Assembly (NCBI GenBank): GCA_000306725.1
Contig: CP003083.1
Location: 124,001-188,000 of the forward strand
Length of the DNA: 64,000 nucleotides
Reading direction: 5' to 3'
Source: Methanolobus psychrophilus R15
Lineage (GTDB): Archaea > Halobacteriota > Methanosarcinia > Methanosarcinales > Methanosarcinaceae
The notes beneath the pieces are model-generated. The model was not told the DNA's origin, ran no database searches, and was given only the letters and a program-made list of their open reading frames with translations. Every line of letters starts with the position of its first letter. Within the stretch, counting starts at the first letter, position 1. Positions 47,711-56,456 of this stretch are shown here, piece after piece. The position numbers were made by a program, and so were the translations under genes.

Positions 47711-48310
47711 ATGACAGATTCAACACTAATAACCACACTTTACAATCTCGAGCCTGTACTAATATGTGTAACTCGCCTCTCACCTACAAAAGTGATCATT
47801 CTGACAGAAGAAAATGCAGTTGACAGGAAAGTTCAGGCAGAGAACACACTTGAAGCTACCTTTGGCAAGATCATAGAAGTGAAAAAAGCCATTACTTCAT
47901 TGTATGATCCTGTCAGGGTAGCAAAGGATGTTGCTGATATCATTGAAAAAGAGCATGCCTTGGGTAAAAATGTGCTGATCAACGTCTCCGGCGGCAGGAA
48001 GCCACAGGCTTTCGGAACACTTTTTGGCGCTTACGCCCGAAGTGATATGGTTAAAAAGGTTGTATATGTCACAGAAGAAGACAATTTCATGATCGAGTTT
48101 CCTATTCTGAGCTTTAATCTGTCTCCCACCAAAAAAGTAATCCTTGAACTGATACAGAATGGTACATCTGCAGTGGAGAACATTGCTGCGAATGTGGGTA
48201 TCTCAAAAGGCATGGCGTACAATCACCTGAGAGAACTGAAGGCCATGGGTTATATCTCGGATGAAGGTGGCTATTCACTGACGGATTCCGGGAGATTGGC
48301 AGTGATTTGA
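47711..48310 (+). CDS. CARF-winged-helix transcription factor (Csa3-like)
   Basis: A 199-aa protein. The N-terminal CARF (Rossmann-like) domain has TLYNLEPVLICVTRLSPTKV and the ligand loop LINVSGGRKPQAFGTLFG. The C-terminal winged helix spans about residues 135-195 (LSPTKKVILELIQNGTSAVE, VGISKGMAYNHLRELKAMG). Csa3 regulators bind cyclic oligoadenylates in CRISPR systems, but no cas operon or array is visible here apart from the casposase. It lies divergent from the helicase-nuclease operon. A leaderless transcript from the TATA at 47681 would start at the ATG. Confidence 0.85.
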   Translation: MTDSTLITTLYNLEPVLICVTRLSPTKVIILTEENAVDRKVQAENTLEATFGKIIEVKKAITSLYDPVRVAKDVADIIEKEHALGKNVLINVSGGRKPQAFGTLFGAYARSDMVKKVVYVTEEDNFMIEFPILSFNLSPTKKVILELIQNGTSAVENIAANVGISKGMAYNHLRELKAMGYISDEGGYSLTDSGRLAVI

Positions 48311-48520
48311 TTTTTTTGTTTGAGGCCTAGAAGAGTCACCCACATCAAAAGCAGATGCTCTTTATTGTAGTATTTCCAGTTTAATGTCTTTCGAAGCCAT
48401 CAATAGAGCGGAAAATAGAAACAACTTCATTGAACTCAGACTTTGAAATTCAATTATCGTAAGATTTATATTTTTATAGCCTATTGAACTTTATGTATTA
48501 TTGAACTCTGAGGAACTAAC

Positions 48521-48757
48521 ATGACATTGTTTATGGTAGATATTTTTAAAAAAAGCAATAAAGAGGACATCTGGGATGGACTTAAACCGCCTTCAATGTC
48601 AATATTCACTCTCTATTATAATTTAAAATGGAACGACGAACTGTATAAAATAGATAAACTTCCGATTTCTAAAAGATTGCTCTTTGCTTTCCTAAAGTTT
48701 ATTCAACTTTTCGCATATATTAAAGGTTGGAACACACTTGATAGTGACAAATTTTAA
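48521..48757 (+). CDS. Small protein at the head of the radical SAM operon
   Basis: A 78-aa protein with EDIWDGLKPPSMSIFTLYYN and an aromatic, Lys-rich second half. The KPPS plus hydrophobic stretch also occurs just before the first cysteine motif of the second radical SAM protein (LKPPSFVFIEIT), so it could be either a peptide substrate, a carrier-like domain or a shortened radical SAM relative. It overlaps the next gene by 20 bases. Family not recognised. Confidence 0.5.
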   Translation: MTLFMVDIFKKSNKEDIWDGLKPPSMSIFTLYYNLKWNDELYKIDKLPISKRLLFAFLKFIQLFAYIKGWNTLDSDKF

Positions 48758-49823
48758 TGAGGCAACAAAGCCAGACTCAAACGCATGTTCTTTGGCAATC
48801 AAAAACTTTGGATCTTTGCCAAATAATCTAAATGGAATTTGGAGCAGTGACCTTACTAATCACAAAAGTAAACCTCTACCTTTTCCTAAGAGACTTGTAG
48901 TTGAGATATTGAATAGTTGTAACCTCGACTGTCCAATGTGCAGAGTTGGCAGATACGGTGTAAACCTTAAACGTAAGCTTCCTTTAGATGTTTTTGAAAA
49001 GTTAATTTCAGGCCTAGCAGATAAATTAGAGTTAATCAGACTCAACGGTCTTGGTGAATCAACTTTATTACCTGATTTTGCGGAATATATTAACCTGATA
49101 TTAAGACATGGATTGACAGTGGAACTTATTACAAATGGTTCTGGTGAAATTGCAGACTATGAACTTATTTTGAAAAATAAAGGAATTCTGCTGATTTCGT
49201 GGGATGCGGGCGAAAAACACTTATTCGAAGCTCTGCGAAGACCAGCTAACTGGGAGTCTTATACTGACAAACTTGTTGAGATCTCTAATGCAGCTTGCCT
49301 TAATAGTGCTTCAGACAGGTTTTTCCTTTTGTTCACCCTCCAAAAACAAAACATTGATCAACTCCCTATTCTTGTCAAGAAGTGTAGAGAATGGGATATC
49401 AAAAATATACTTGTCAATGTGGTGAAGTCTTCAAACGACTCATGGATTACCGAAAACCTTCACGATATCAAACAAAACATGTCGCTGTCCTATAATATTG
49501 CTAATATGTATGGAATCAGTTTAATGATTCCGGATCAAATTGGCGGCAACGATCTGAATAATTTAGAAACGCTAAAAACGTCTGGCTCTGACTGCTGCAC
49601 TATGCCTTACGAAGAAGCTGTTATACGTTGGAATGGTGATGTGCAGGTCTGTAATATGTTTAATCCTTATATTTATGGAAATTTATACTTACAAACTTTT
49701 GACCAAATTTGGAATAACAAGTTTGCCCAAATATTTAGAAAACATCTGAATCTTTCAACCAAACATCCATATTGTTTAAACTGCGTCTACATGAGGGATT
49801 CTTATCATTGCAGAAAAGTATGA
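48738..49823 (+). CDS. Radical SAM/SPASM protein 1
   Basis: A 361-aa protein. The radical SAM cluster motif is NSCNLDCPMCRVG (CxxxCxxC), with GEST and glycine-rich strands after it (LNGLGESTLLPDF). The C-terminal SPASM-like region has DCCTMPYEEAVI, GDVQVCNMF, IYGNL and HPYCLNCVYMRDSYHC, giving extra Fe-S ligands. Such enzymes modify peptides, sugars or other small substrates. The substrate is unknown. The start is TTG 48738 or GTG 48744. Its stop overlaps the ATG expected for the kinase gene. Confidence 0.82.
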   Translation: MIVTNFNEATKPDSNACSLAIKNFGSLPNNLNGIWSSDLTNHKSKPLPFPKRLVVEILNSCNLDCPMCRVGRYGVNLKRKLPLDVFEKLISGLADKLELIRLNGLGESTLLPDFAEYINLILRHGLTVELITNGSGEIADYELILKNKGILLISWDAGEKHLFEALRRPANWESYTDKLVEISNAACLNSASDRFFLLFTLQKQNIDQLPILVKKCREWDIKNILVNVVKSSNDSWITENLHDIKQNMSLSYNIANMYGISLMIPDQIGGNDLNNLETLKTSGSDCCTMPYEEAVIRWNGDVQVCNMFNPYIYGNLYLQTFDQIWNNKFAQIFRKHLNLSTKHPYCLNCVYMRDSYHCRKV

Positions 49824-50304
49824 CCTGATATTAATAAGAGGAGCACCTGGAGTTGGAAAGTCAACCTTATCCAAGAAACTGAGATTATTTTTAAAAGAAG
49901 GAGCTACTGTTGAAGTTGATACAGTAAGGGATATGATAAATGACGTAAAATGGGTCAATTCGGAAGAACACATTAATGCTCTCGCTGCCACAGCTTCATT
50001 ATGTAAATCTTACTTTAATTCTTATCCACCCATTATCGTTGTAGATACTTTTAGCCCTTCCAAGCTAAAGTATTTCATTTCTCATTTCGAGAAGGAAGTA
50101 AAATACTTGGTAGTTTCATTGTACTGCCAAGATGAAATACTTACTGAAAGAATCATGAACCGCAAAACAGGATATAAAGAAATAGATAATTGTTTGATCC
50201 TTAATAGAGAAGTGGGGAAGTACCGTCACGAGAATGAACTTTTTATTGACACATCATTGATGGATGCCATTAATGTTTTTGATTTTGTGGTGAAAAGATT
50301 ATGA
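49820..50304 (+). pseudogene. P-loop kinase with a disrupted start
   Basis: The reading frame contains Walker A IRGAPGVGKSTL, a Thr/Asp patch VEVDTVRDMI, and IIVVDTFSPSKL and SLYCQDEILTERIMNRKTG, as in small polynucleotide-kinase/adenylyl-kinase-like proteins. The frame is open from 49795 but has no ATG, GTG or TTG before the Walker A; the first ATG is at 49933, after it. An ATG at 49820, overlapping the upstream stop as ATGA, fits a normal start if one base is missing just after it. Either a real frameshift, a non-standard start or a sequencing slip is present. The stop overlaps the next start. Confidence 0.7.
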
Positions 50305-51320
50305 ATATCAACACTTTTGAATCTTCATTGAAACCTCCTTCTTTTGTCTTTATAGAAATCACAAGAGAATGCAATTTAAGGTGCAAGCAGTGTCATATGT
50401 GGATGACCACGGACAACCCTAAAAAATCCCTGAGTTCGGAGCAAAAAGTAGAGATAATAGAGCAGTTTCATGATTTAAACTCCCGGGGAACAGTTGTTTT
50501 TACCGGGGGAGAAACCATGAAAAAAACTGATGAGTTCTTTTTGCTCTCAAAGAAATGTAGAGAGCTGAACTTAGCAAGTGCAGCGAATACTAATGGGACA
50601 TATATCATCAATGAGTTAATTGCACAAAAATGCGTAGATTATGGCCCTCAATACTTGGTAATTTCTCTAGATAGTCATCTAAAAGAAAAACATGACTATT
50701 TACGAGGTCAGCAAGGAACATTTGACCAAATCATCAATTCAGTATCTTTACTATTGAGTGCAAGGGCAGATTCTCAAAGCGCCAAAAATGTTCGAATTAT
50801 GATAAACTCCATACTTTGCGATTTAAACTACCAAGAACTTGATGATCTGGTACATTTTGCAAAAAAACTAGGCTTGGACGGTATTACCTTCCAAATAATT
50901 GGAAGGACCTTCTATAAACAAACGAAAAACGATCCCGCATTTGAACTATTCTTTCCTAAAGACAGAACGCTGTTTAAACAGAAAATTGATGAATTCGCTA
51001 ATAAGTATAGTTGTGACTCTTTTGTCTGTACGACTAAAAATGACTTTGAATGGATGAAATTGTACGTTGATAATCCTGATTTCATCGGTGAGCCCGTGTG
51101 TTCGTCACATGAGAATAATATAATGATAGATGTCGATGGTGAAGTGCAACTATGCTTTGGAATGAGAGAGCTGCTAGGTGGAAAGTCTTTAGGGAATGTG
51201 AAGAAACTTTCGTTAAGAGAACTTTGGTTTTCCAGTATTTCGGATGATGCAAGAAACATCATGAAGGAATGCAGAAAAAACTGTGGAATGCTAAACTGTC
51301 ATAGGAAGACTGAAGCATGA
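50301..51320 (+). CDS. Radical SAM/SPASM protein 2
   Basis: A 339-aa protein. The cluster motif is EITRECNLRCKQCHMWM and VVFTGGETMKK is the GGE-type SAM-binding strand. SPASM-like cysteines follow at PVCSSHENN, VQLCFGMRE and ECRKNCGMLNCHRK. Peptide- or sugar-modifying enzymes of the PqqE/SPASM class share this plan. Its start overlaps the kinase stop and its stop overlaps the glycosyltransferase start (ATGA), so the proteins are made in fixed ratio. The substrate is unknown. Confidence 0.85.
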   Translation: MNINTFESSLKPPSFVFIEITRECNLRCKQCHMWMTTDNPKKSLSSEQKVEIIEQFHDLNSRGTVVFTGGETMKKTDEFFLLSKKCRELNLASAANTNGTYIINELIAQKCVDYGPQYLVISLDSHLKEKHDYLRGQQGTFDQIINSVSLLLSARADSQSAKNVRIMINSILCDLNYQELDDLVHFAKKLGLDGITFQIIGRTFYKQTKNDPAFELFFPKDRTLFKQKIDEFANKYSCDSFVCTTKNDFEWMKLYVDNPDFIGEPVCSSHENNIMIDVDGEVQLCFGMRELLGGKSLGNVKKLSLRELWFSSISDDARNIMKECRKNCGMLNCHRKTEA

Positions 51321-52063
51321 AAAAAGAATTGCCTGTATCCTTGGTTATTCCGGTATATAACCGCATAGATAAAACAAAAAACTTATTAGATTCAATAAGG
51401 AATCTGGACTCAAGATGTGAAATAATCATTGTAGATGATTGCAGTACTGATGACATCAAAAGCTTGGTCGACGAATGTCATCCAAGTCTCGATATTAAAT
51501 ACATCCGGAATCAGAGTAATAAAGGTCCTTCATATTCAAGAAATATTGGAATAAAGACCGCTAAAAATGATTTCATCGCTTTTACCGATAATGATTGCAT
51601 TTTATCTCCCTCATGGATTGACAATCTATATGAATATATTTCAAATTCTCCATCCTCTATTGCAGGAGTTGGTGGCAGAACCCTGTCTTACAGAAAAAAC
51701 ATGTTGAGTGAATACTACGAGTATCATAAGATTTTGGATCCTTGGTTTCATGCTGGAAAATGTATGTATTTAGTAACTGCAAACTGCATTTTCAGAAAGT
51801 CAGTCTTAGCCGAAGTAGGATACTTCGACGAAAACATAGTTTGGGCAGGTGGAGAAGATGTGGGTCTGTCTTTTAAAGTCATAAATGGAGGTTTTAGCTT
51901 GGCATACTACCCCGATGCAATTGTTTATCATGACTTTGAAAACAGCATTCTAAACTTTTACAAAACTTTCTTCAAATATGGGTTTGGTTGTAGAATCCAA
52001 TATAAAAAATACTTTAACGAAAAGATGTATCAGAAACCAAACTTTGCAGGTTTCTATGAGTAA
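51317..52063 (+). CDS. Family 2 glycosyltransferase
   Basis: A 248-aa GT-A fold protein. SLVIPVYNRIDKTKNLLDSI and IIIVDDCSTDD bind the nucleotide sugar, AFTDNDCILSP is the DxD-like metal site, and WAGGEDVGLSFKV carries the catalytic acidic pair. It has no membrane anchor. It is the last gene of the radical SAM operon, suggesting that the pathway ends in sugar transfer to the radical SAM product. The acceptor is unknown. Confidence 0.87.
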   Translation: MKKELPVSLVIPVYNRIDKTKNLLDSIRNLDSRCEIIIVDDCSTDDIKSLVDECHPSLDIKYIRNQSNKGPSYSRNIGIKTAKNDFIAFTDNDCILSPSWIDNLYEYISNSPSSIAGVGGRTLSYRKNMLSEYYEYHKILDPWFHAGKCMYLVTANCIFRKSVLAEVGYFDENIVWAGGEDVGLSFKVINGGFSLAYYPDAIVYHDFENSILNFYKTFFKYGFGCRIQYKKYFNEKMYQKPNFAGFYE

Positions 52064-52464
52064 CAGTTATTAGACCATGTAGAGGATGCTACATTCACAC
52101 CATTAATACCACAAGGTCATAGTTTATATCGTTAAGGATCATTTGAGATATCGACTAGTGTTCATAATCTATTTTGTTATTGTAGATTTTCGAGCAGGGA
52201 TTAAGGATAAATCATAGCCCAATGACACACTGTCACCGAGATCGGAAAACGGCTGAGTGAATTTAAGAAAATGGCAACTACGATATGTTTACAAACACAA
52301 GTAATATGAAGTCTGAAAGCCAGACCTTTCTGGCAGAATATAAATCTTTCACCACCTACTTTTCTAATTCTATCAAAGATTTAGTGAGTTATGTTTCAGT
52401 CAACAAAAAGAAAACTTCATAACTCTAGCAATTATCCAAGTTCAGATTTTTTTAAATATACGAA
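52064..52464 (+). other. Intergenic stretch, possible 45-aa ORF
   Basis: No clear gene. A 45-codon plus-strand frame at 52285-52422 (opening MFTNTSNMKSESQTF) looks mildly protein-like and has no good ribosome binding site. The rest shows no repeat or RNA structure that I can identify. Confidence 0.2.
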
Positions 52465-53886
52465 TTATGTATAGTCTCCGTATTTTTTTCTATTTTCTTC
52501 AGCTCTTTTTCTAATAAGGTCTCCATAATTGATTATAGTAAAGTTGAGTATCCCTCTAAATGCAACTTGTTTCTTTTTTATCGGAAGAATACTCATGAGG
52601 TTTTCAAATGTTTCAAGCTCGTGCATTTTTATTCTGTAGGTTACTCTTATTCCGCTTTTATCATCCCTGGAAGATTTTGGATTTAAGAAGAGCTCTTTCA
52701 TTAAAGACCGTTTCTTATGGTATTCACCGTTAACAGCCATTTCAATTTTCGAGGAATATTCTATCCTCTGTATAGTCATATTTTGAACTTCAACTGTCCG
52801 TTCCTTTAGGAAGTCTTCACATTCATGTATGAAGATATTCATAATCCATTGAAAGGCGCCTGAGGGACTATCTGTTTTAAGAGCTACCATCAAGTCACTG
52901 ATCATTTCTTTTTCATCTGTTTTCAGATCGTAGCCAATTGTTGTATTAGTGTTCATTGCACGAGTTCTAGGTGGTATTGTGAAAAAACTGTTTAAATCTA
53001 TGCCACTTTTTACATGTTCATTCATTTTCTCACTTGACTCATAATCATCTTCAATATTATTAAAGTGTGTAGCATTGTTAATATGCTCTTTTGCTTCTTC
53101 ATCTAATCTATTTACTGTGTTGTAATGTTCTTCCCATATTTGCAGTAACTCTTTTGCAACTTCCTTGTAAGCTTTTGAGCCATCACCCTCGGGTTCGTAG
53201 GTAACTATTTTTTTGTCCGATGGGGATAATTTCTTAAGATTTATATCGAATGGAATTTTGACATCAAGCACTCTATCTTCAAATTTCTTCTCAATCTTTA
53301 GGACTGATTTTCGGACACAAGACCGTTGATCATGAAATGTAAGCAAAATATGACCAATATCCAGTTTTGGATTAGCATCTTGTTTAATTATTTCTACTAG
53401 TTTGATTAATTGAGAAATTTCATTAATGCAATAAAACCCATTTACAGGGATTAAAAGTGTATCAGCAGCAACAAGAATATTTTCTGCTAATAATCCACTC
53501 TCATCCGGTCCATCCAATAGTATGTAATCGTATGTATCTAGATTACTAGCTTCAAGTAATATTTTGAGTTTATTTTTCATTTTAGCGGGCCCACCATCAA
53601 AAATTGCATCTGACAACTTATTATCGGAGGGAACAATATACACATTATCATAAATTGTTTTACAAACACAGTTATCAATACTTCCTCCACGAAACCCGGT
53701 GATTATTGTTTTATAGTTTTCTTTCTGTTCACTTGGAAGCAAGGATTCTGTTAAATTCCCACAAGGACACAGATCGATGGTCAGTACTACATGCTTCATT
53801 AAACCAAGAGATCTAGCTATATGCATGGTCGTTGTTGTTTTTCCAACACCGCCTTTAGGGAAGATTATTGCAATTGTCTTTTTCAC
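52465..53886 (-). CDS. ParA-like ATPase with C-terminal extension
   Basis: A 473-aa protein. The deviant Walker A is FPKGGVGKTTTTMHIA, the switch region VVLTIDLCPCGNLTES and Walker B ILLDGPDESG. ParA proteins usually have 200-300 residues; here a second domain of about 200 residues (from EEAKEHINNAT to the end) follows, with VTYRIKMHELETFENLMSIL and a basic RKRAEENRKKYG tail, possibly the DNA-binding or centromere-binding part. No ParB gene is next to it. It points to a plasmid or integrated element. Confidence 0.8.
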   Translation of the reverse strand: MKKTIAIIFPKGGVGKTTTTMHIARSLGLMKHVVLTIDLCPCGNLTESLLPSEQKENYKTIITGFRGGSIDNCVCKTIYDNVYIVPSDNKLSDAIFDGGPAKMKNKLKILLEASNLDTYDYILLDGPDESGLLAENILVAADTLLIPVNGFYCINEISQLIKLVEIIKQDANPKLDIGHILLTFHDQRSCVRKSVLKIEKKFEDRVLDVKIPFDINLKKLSPSDKKIVTYEPEGDGSKAYKEVAKELLQIWEEHYNTVNRLDEEAKEHINNATHFNNIEDDYESSEKMNEHVKSGIDLNSFFTIPPRTRAMNTNTTIGYDLKTDEKEMISDLMVALKTDSPSGAFQWIMNIFIHECEDFLKERTVEVQNMTIQRIEYSSKIEMAVNGEYHKKRSLMKELFLNPKSSRDDKSGIRVTYRIKMHELETFENLMSILPIKKKQVAFRGILNFTIINYGDLIRKRAEENRKKYGDYT

Positions 53887-54054
53887 AATAACACCTTTAA
53901 AATAATTTAAATCTCACAATAGTATTGCATAAATCTTGTTGCTCCAAGTGAATACTTTACAGGTAACTTGATTTAAACCCGCAAGGTGAGATATATTACA
54001 AGATAGGGTATAACATTCACATTAATAAAGATGACTATTGATGACGAAATTTGC

Positions 54055-54066
54055 CGTGAATTCACG
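54055..54066 (+). promoter_or_regulatory. Perfect palindrome CGTGAATTCACG
   Basis: This 12-bp palindrome lies 170 bases upstream of the ParA-like gene and 75 before the Zn-ribbon/HTH gene. It could be an operator or a centromere-type site. The gap 53887-54139 holds no other obvious element. Confidence 0.3.
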
Positions 54067-54139
54067 TGAAAAATCAAATTATGGCTTATATAATACAGCT
54101 TAATTAATGACCTATGAAATGCTACATTGTTTTGATAAC

Positions 54140-54615
54140 ATGGCTCGTCCACGAAGTAAAATTGACATGATATGCCAAAATTCATCTTGTAATTACTACC
54201 TTGCAGAAAAAGGAAAGGACATCATAAAGCGCGGAAAGAATGGTGCTGGAAACCAACAGTATTTTTGTAAACATTGTAGATCGTGGTTTGTGGAAACCGT
54301 AAACACTCCTTTGTATTATAAACACCTTCCACTGCCAGAAATCGCTTATATTTGTTATCTTTTATCCTCTGGTTATAGTATCCGTTATATTGCAAAGATG
54401 ACTGACCATAACAGAAACACTATTTGCCATTTACTTGATGATTTAGTTGTTAACCCAACATACATTAATAACATTTTTCTCAAAAAATCACTAATGGACC
54501 AATCGGAAATTAATAAACTGTGGTATGCAATTCTAAAAAAGAAAAAAAATCATTAAGCAAGGAAGCCCGCAATCAGATTAGGAAATTAATATCTGATCCC
54601 AGAGGTAAAATATGA
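54140..54615 (+). pseudogene. IS1-like Zn-ribbon/HTH transposase N-part, frameshifted
   Basis: A zinc ribbon (CQNSSCNYY, FCKHCRSWFVE) and an HTH (GYSIRYIAKMTDHNRNTICH) match the N-terminal part of IS1-type transposases; LYYKHLPLPEIAYI is also characteristic. The annotated frame stops at 54556 just after an A-rich run (54541-54549). With one base shifted, the sequence continues naturally as SLSKEARNQIRKLISDPRGK up to 54615. No DDE domain follows, so the element is incomplete or the protein is a solo DNA-binding derivative. Confidence 0.65.
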
Positions 54616-54664
54616 AAAAAGCAGAGGAAAGCAACCTTCCGCCAACATTTCTATTTTACTTTTG

Positions 54665-55987
54665 TTAGTTCTTGAAATTAGCCTTGTTAATTAACATAAT
54701 GAACCGTACCTTTGTGATCTCACAGTCCATTGTGAGTCTCAGTAATTCGTTCTGCAACGTTGCTTCTTTGTTCATCATCACTTGCTGTGACCGAATACGT
54801 TGAAGTTCATCGAAAGCATTATGGTATTCTTTTGACACATTGACTTGCTCTTTCAGCAAATTGCGCACAGACTCAAGCTCATGTTCCTTTGTCTTATATA
54901 CTAGAGAATTTTCGATATCATCACTCTCATTAATCAACAAGTATGAAAGGTATTTCTGGTACGTTTCCTCAAGATGAGAAGTCTGATACTTAAAATACGC
55001 AGCAACTGTGTCATTACTCTGGTGCCCCATGAAGTGTTCAATCATATTGAAATCGCAACCAGCGTTCAATAAAGCCGAAGCAAAGAACTTCCTCATGTTA
55101 TGGCTTCTAAAAAGGTTGTACACTCCTGGCGTATTACTCTTAGCACTGATTTTCTCAGAGATAATTGTATATATCTCCTGAATGTTCTTCGTGGTTAGTG
55201 CTCTGTCGCTTTCTATGCCTGATTTAATATAAGTTCCCAACTTTTTGTTACGGATGAAAAGCGGACTGTCAGGAGTGATTCTTATCTTCCGATATTCACT
55301 CAAATCGCTATTGATCATCTCATTGACATCTTTGTCTCTTGTGTGAAGATAAGCAAATACAGCCTGAGATGCCTCTGGAGATAAGAATGTTGTAAACACG
55401 CGGCCAGTTTTCTGTCTTGCGATCTGAAGGGTCACAATACCATTTTTGGAGTTGTATCCTTCGTAGAACTGCTTTGCAGTCAGATTACAAATATCAATTG
55501 CCGATAGTCCAGAGCTGACTGCAACCAGAATGATTGCACGATCTCTAATGCCGGCAAATTTCAGTGCTTTTCTTATCAACTCTTTATTTGGAATCTTCTG
55601 ATTCGCAGGTCGTGATGAAGCTCTTCTTTGCTGTTCGAGTGATTTTGGAGGAGCTGCAAAATGATATATATTGAAAAATGTTGTAATTACACTCATGTAC
55701 TTTCCAATAGTAGATGCTGCATAGGGGATACCATTCTTGCAGGTCCATGTCGCAAGTTCATTTCTGAAGGAAATGATTAGCAAAAAATGAATCATTTTCT
55801 CAGGTTCAATGCCCTGTTTTCGTTCCTCAATTGCTGTTTCGATGAGGGTCGAAGGAGTTTGCTTTGCGTACATACAGAATAAACGCAAGGCAGTATAATA
55901 CCCTGATATGGTGCTTTTATTTCTAATCCCTTTGATTTGGAGGACGTACAGCACTCGCTTGTCCGAAAGGATCTCGTCGTATGTCAC
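54665..55987 (-). CDS. Tyrosine recombinase/integrase, homologue of 14118-15434
   Basis: A 440-aa protein. The N-domain GIRNKSTISGYYTALRLFCM and the catalytic HxxR box FRSHNMRKFFASAL, His in FMGHQSNDT and Tyr in FKYQTS are visible. The first active-site Arg is replaced, as in the homologue (SSGLSAIDICNL). Similarity to the plus-strand recombinase runs end to end, including the coiled-coil tail. Start and stop overlap the short upstream gene by ATGA. The two integrases bracket the defence island in opposite orientation. Confidence 0.85.
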   Translation of the reverse strand: MTYDEILSDKRVLYVLQIKGIRNKSTISGYYTALRLFCMYAKQTPSTLIETAIEERKQGIEPEKMIHFLLIISFRNELATWTCKNGIPYAASTIGKYMSVITTFFNIYHFAAPPKSLEQQRRASSRPANQKIPNKELIRKALKFAGIRDRAIILVAVSSGLSAIDICNLTAKQFYEGYNSKNGIVTLQIARQKTGRVFTTFLSPEASQAVFAYLHTRDKDVNEMINSDLSEYRKIRITPDSPLFIRNKKLGTYIKSGIESDRALTTKNIQEIYTIISEKISAKSNTPGVYNLFRSHNMRKFFASALLNAGCDFNMIEHFMGHQSNDTVAAYFKYQTSHLEETYQKYLSYLLINESDDIENSLVYKTKEHELESVRNLLKEQVNVSKEYHNAFDELQRIRSQQVMMNKEATLQNELLRLTMDCEITKVRFIMLINKANFKN

Positions 55988-56283
55988 GGCAGGCCCTCCT
56001 CGAGAATTTCGCCCGTGACTATTTCAAGAACGATCTGTGCAAGAGCATTCTGAATAATATTCTCGTTAGACTTCCATGCTTTAAGCATTTGTGGTTCATT
56101 TGCATAGAGTTCTATTGCATGTTGCTTTAAGGACAGATATTTATATTCCAAAATACAATTATCTGTGATTGGGTTCAACGATGTAGGCACATCGCTACTC
56201 GATCTGCAGGGGGTGGCAGATGTGTTGGAAGCATGGCCGCCGCCCTCTCTAGATTTTGTTTTACTTTTCATATTACTCCTCAC
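55984..56283 (-). CDS. Small protein coupled to the recombinase
   Basis: A 99-aa protein. The first 40 residues are polar and disordered (TKSREGGGHASNTSATP); the C-terminal 60 are helical (YKYLSLKQHAIELYANEPQM, NALAQIVLEIVTGEI). The ATGA overlap with the integrase start means translational coupling. It may be a directionality or partner factor, based on position only. No family recognised. Confidence 0.55.
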   Translation of the reverse strand: MRSNMKSKTKSREGGGHASNTSATPCRSSSDVPTSLNPITDNCILEYKYLSLKQHAIELYANEPQMLKAWKSNENIIQNALAQIVLEIVTGEILEEGLP

Positions 56284-56456
56284 TTAGGTTTTCTACTGTT
56301 ATATGCAAAATAATAATATAATTATTGTATGTATTTAATTGTATCCTATATTCTTCAGGAAACAGCAATTTAGTTTAAAATCTTCTTATTCTACAGTGCT
56401 TTCACATCGCAGTTTTCCCCATAATTATTAAATAAAGAAAATCTATTTTACATGTT

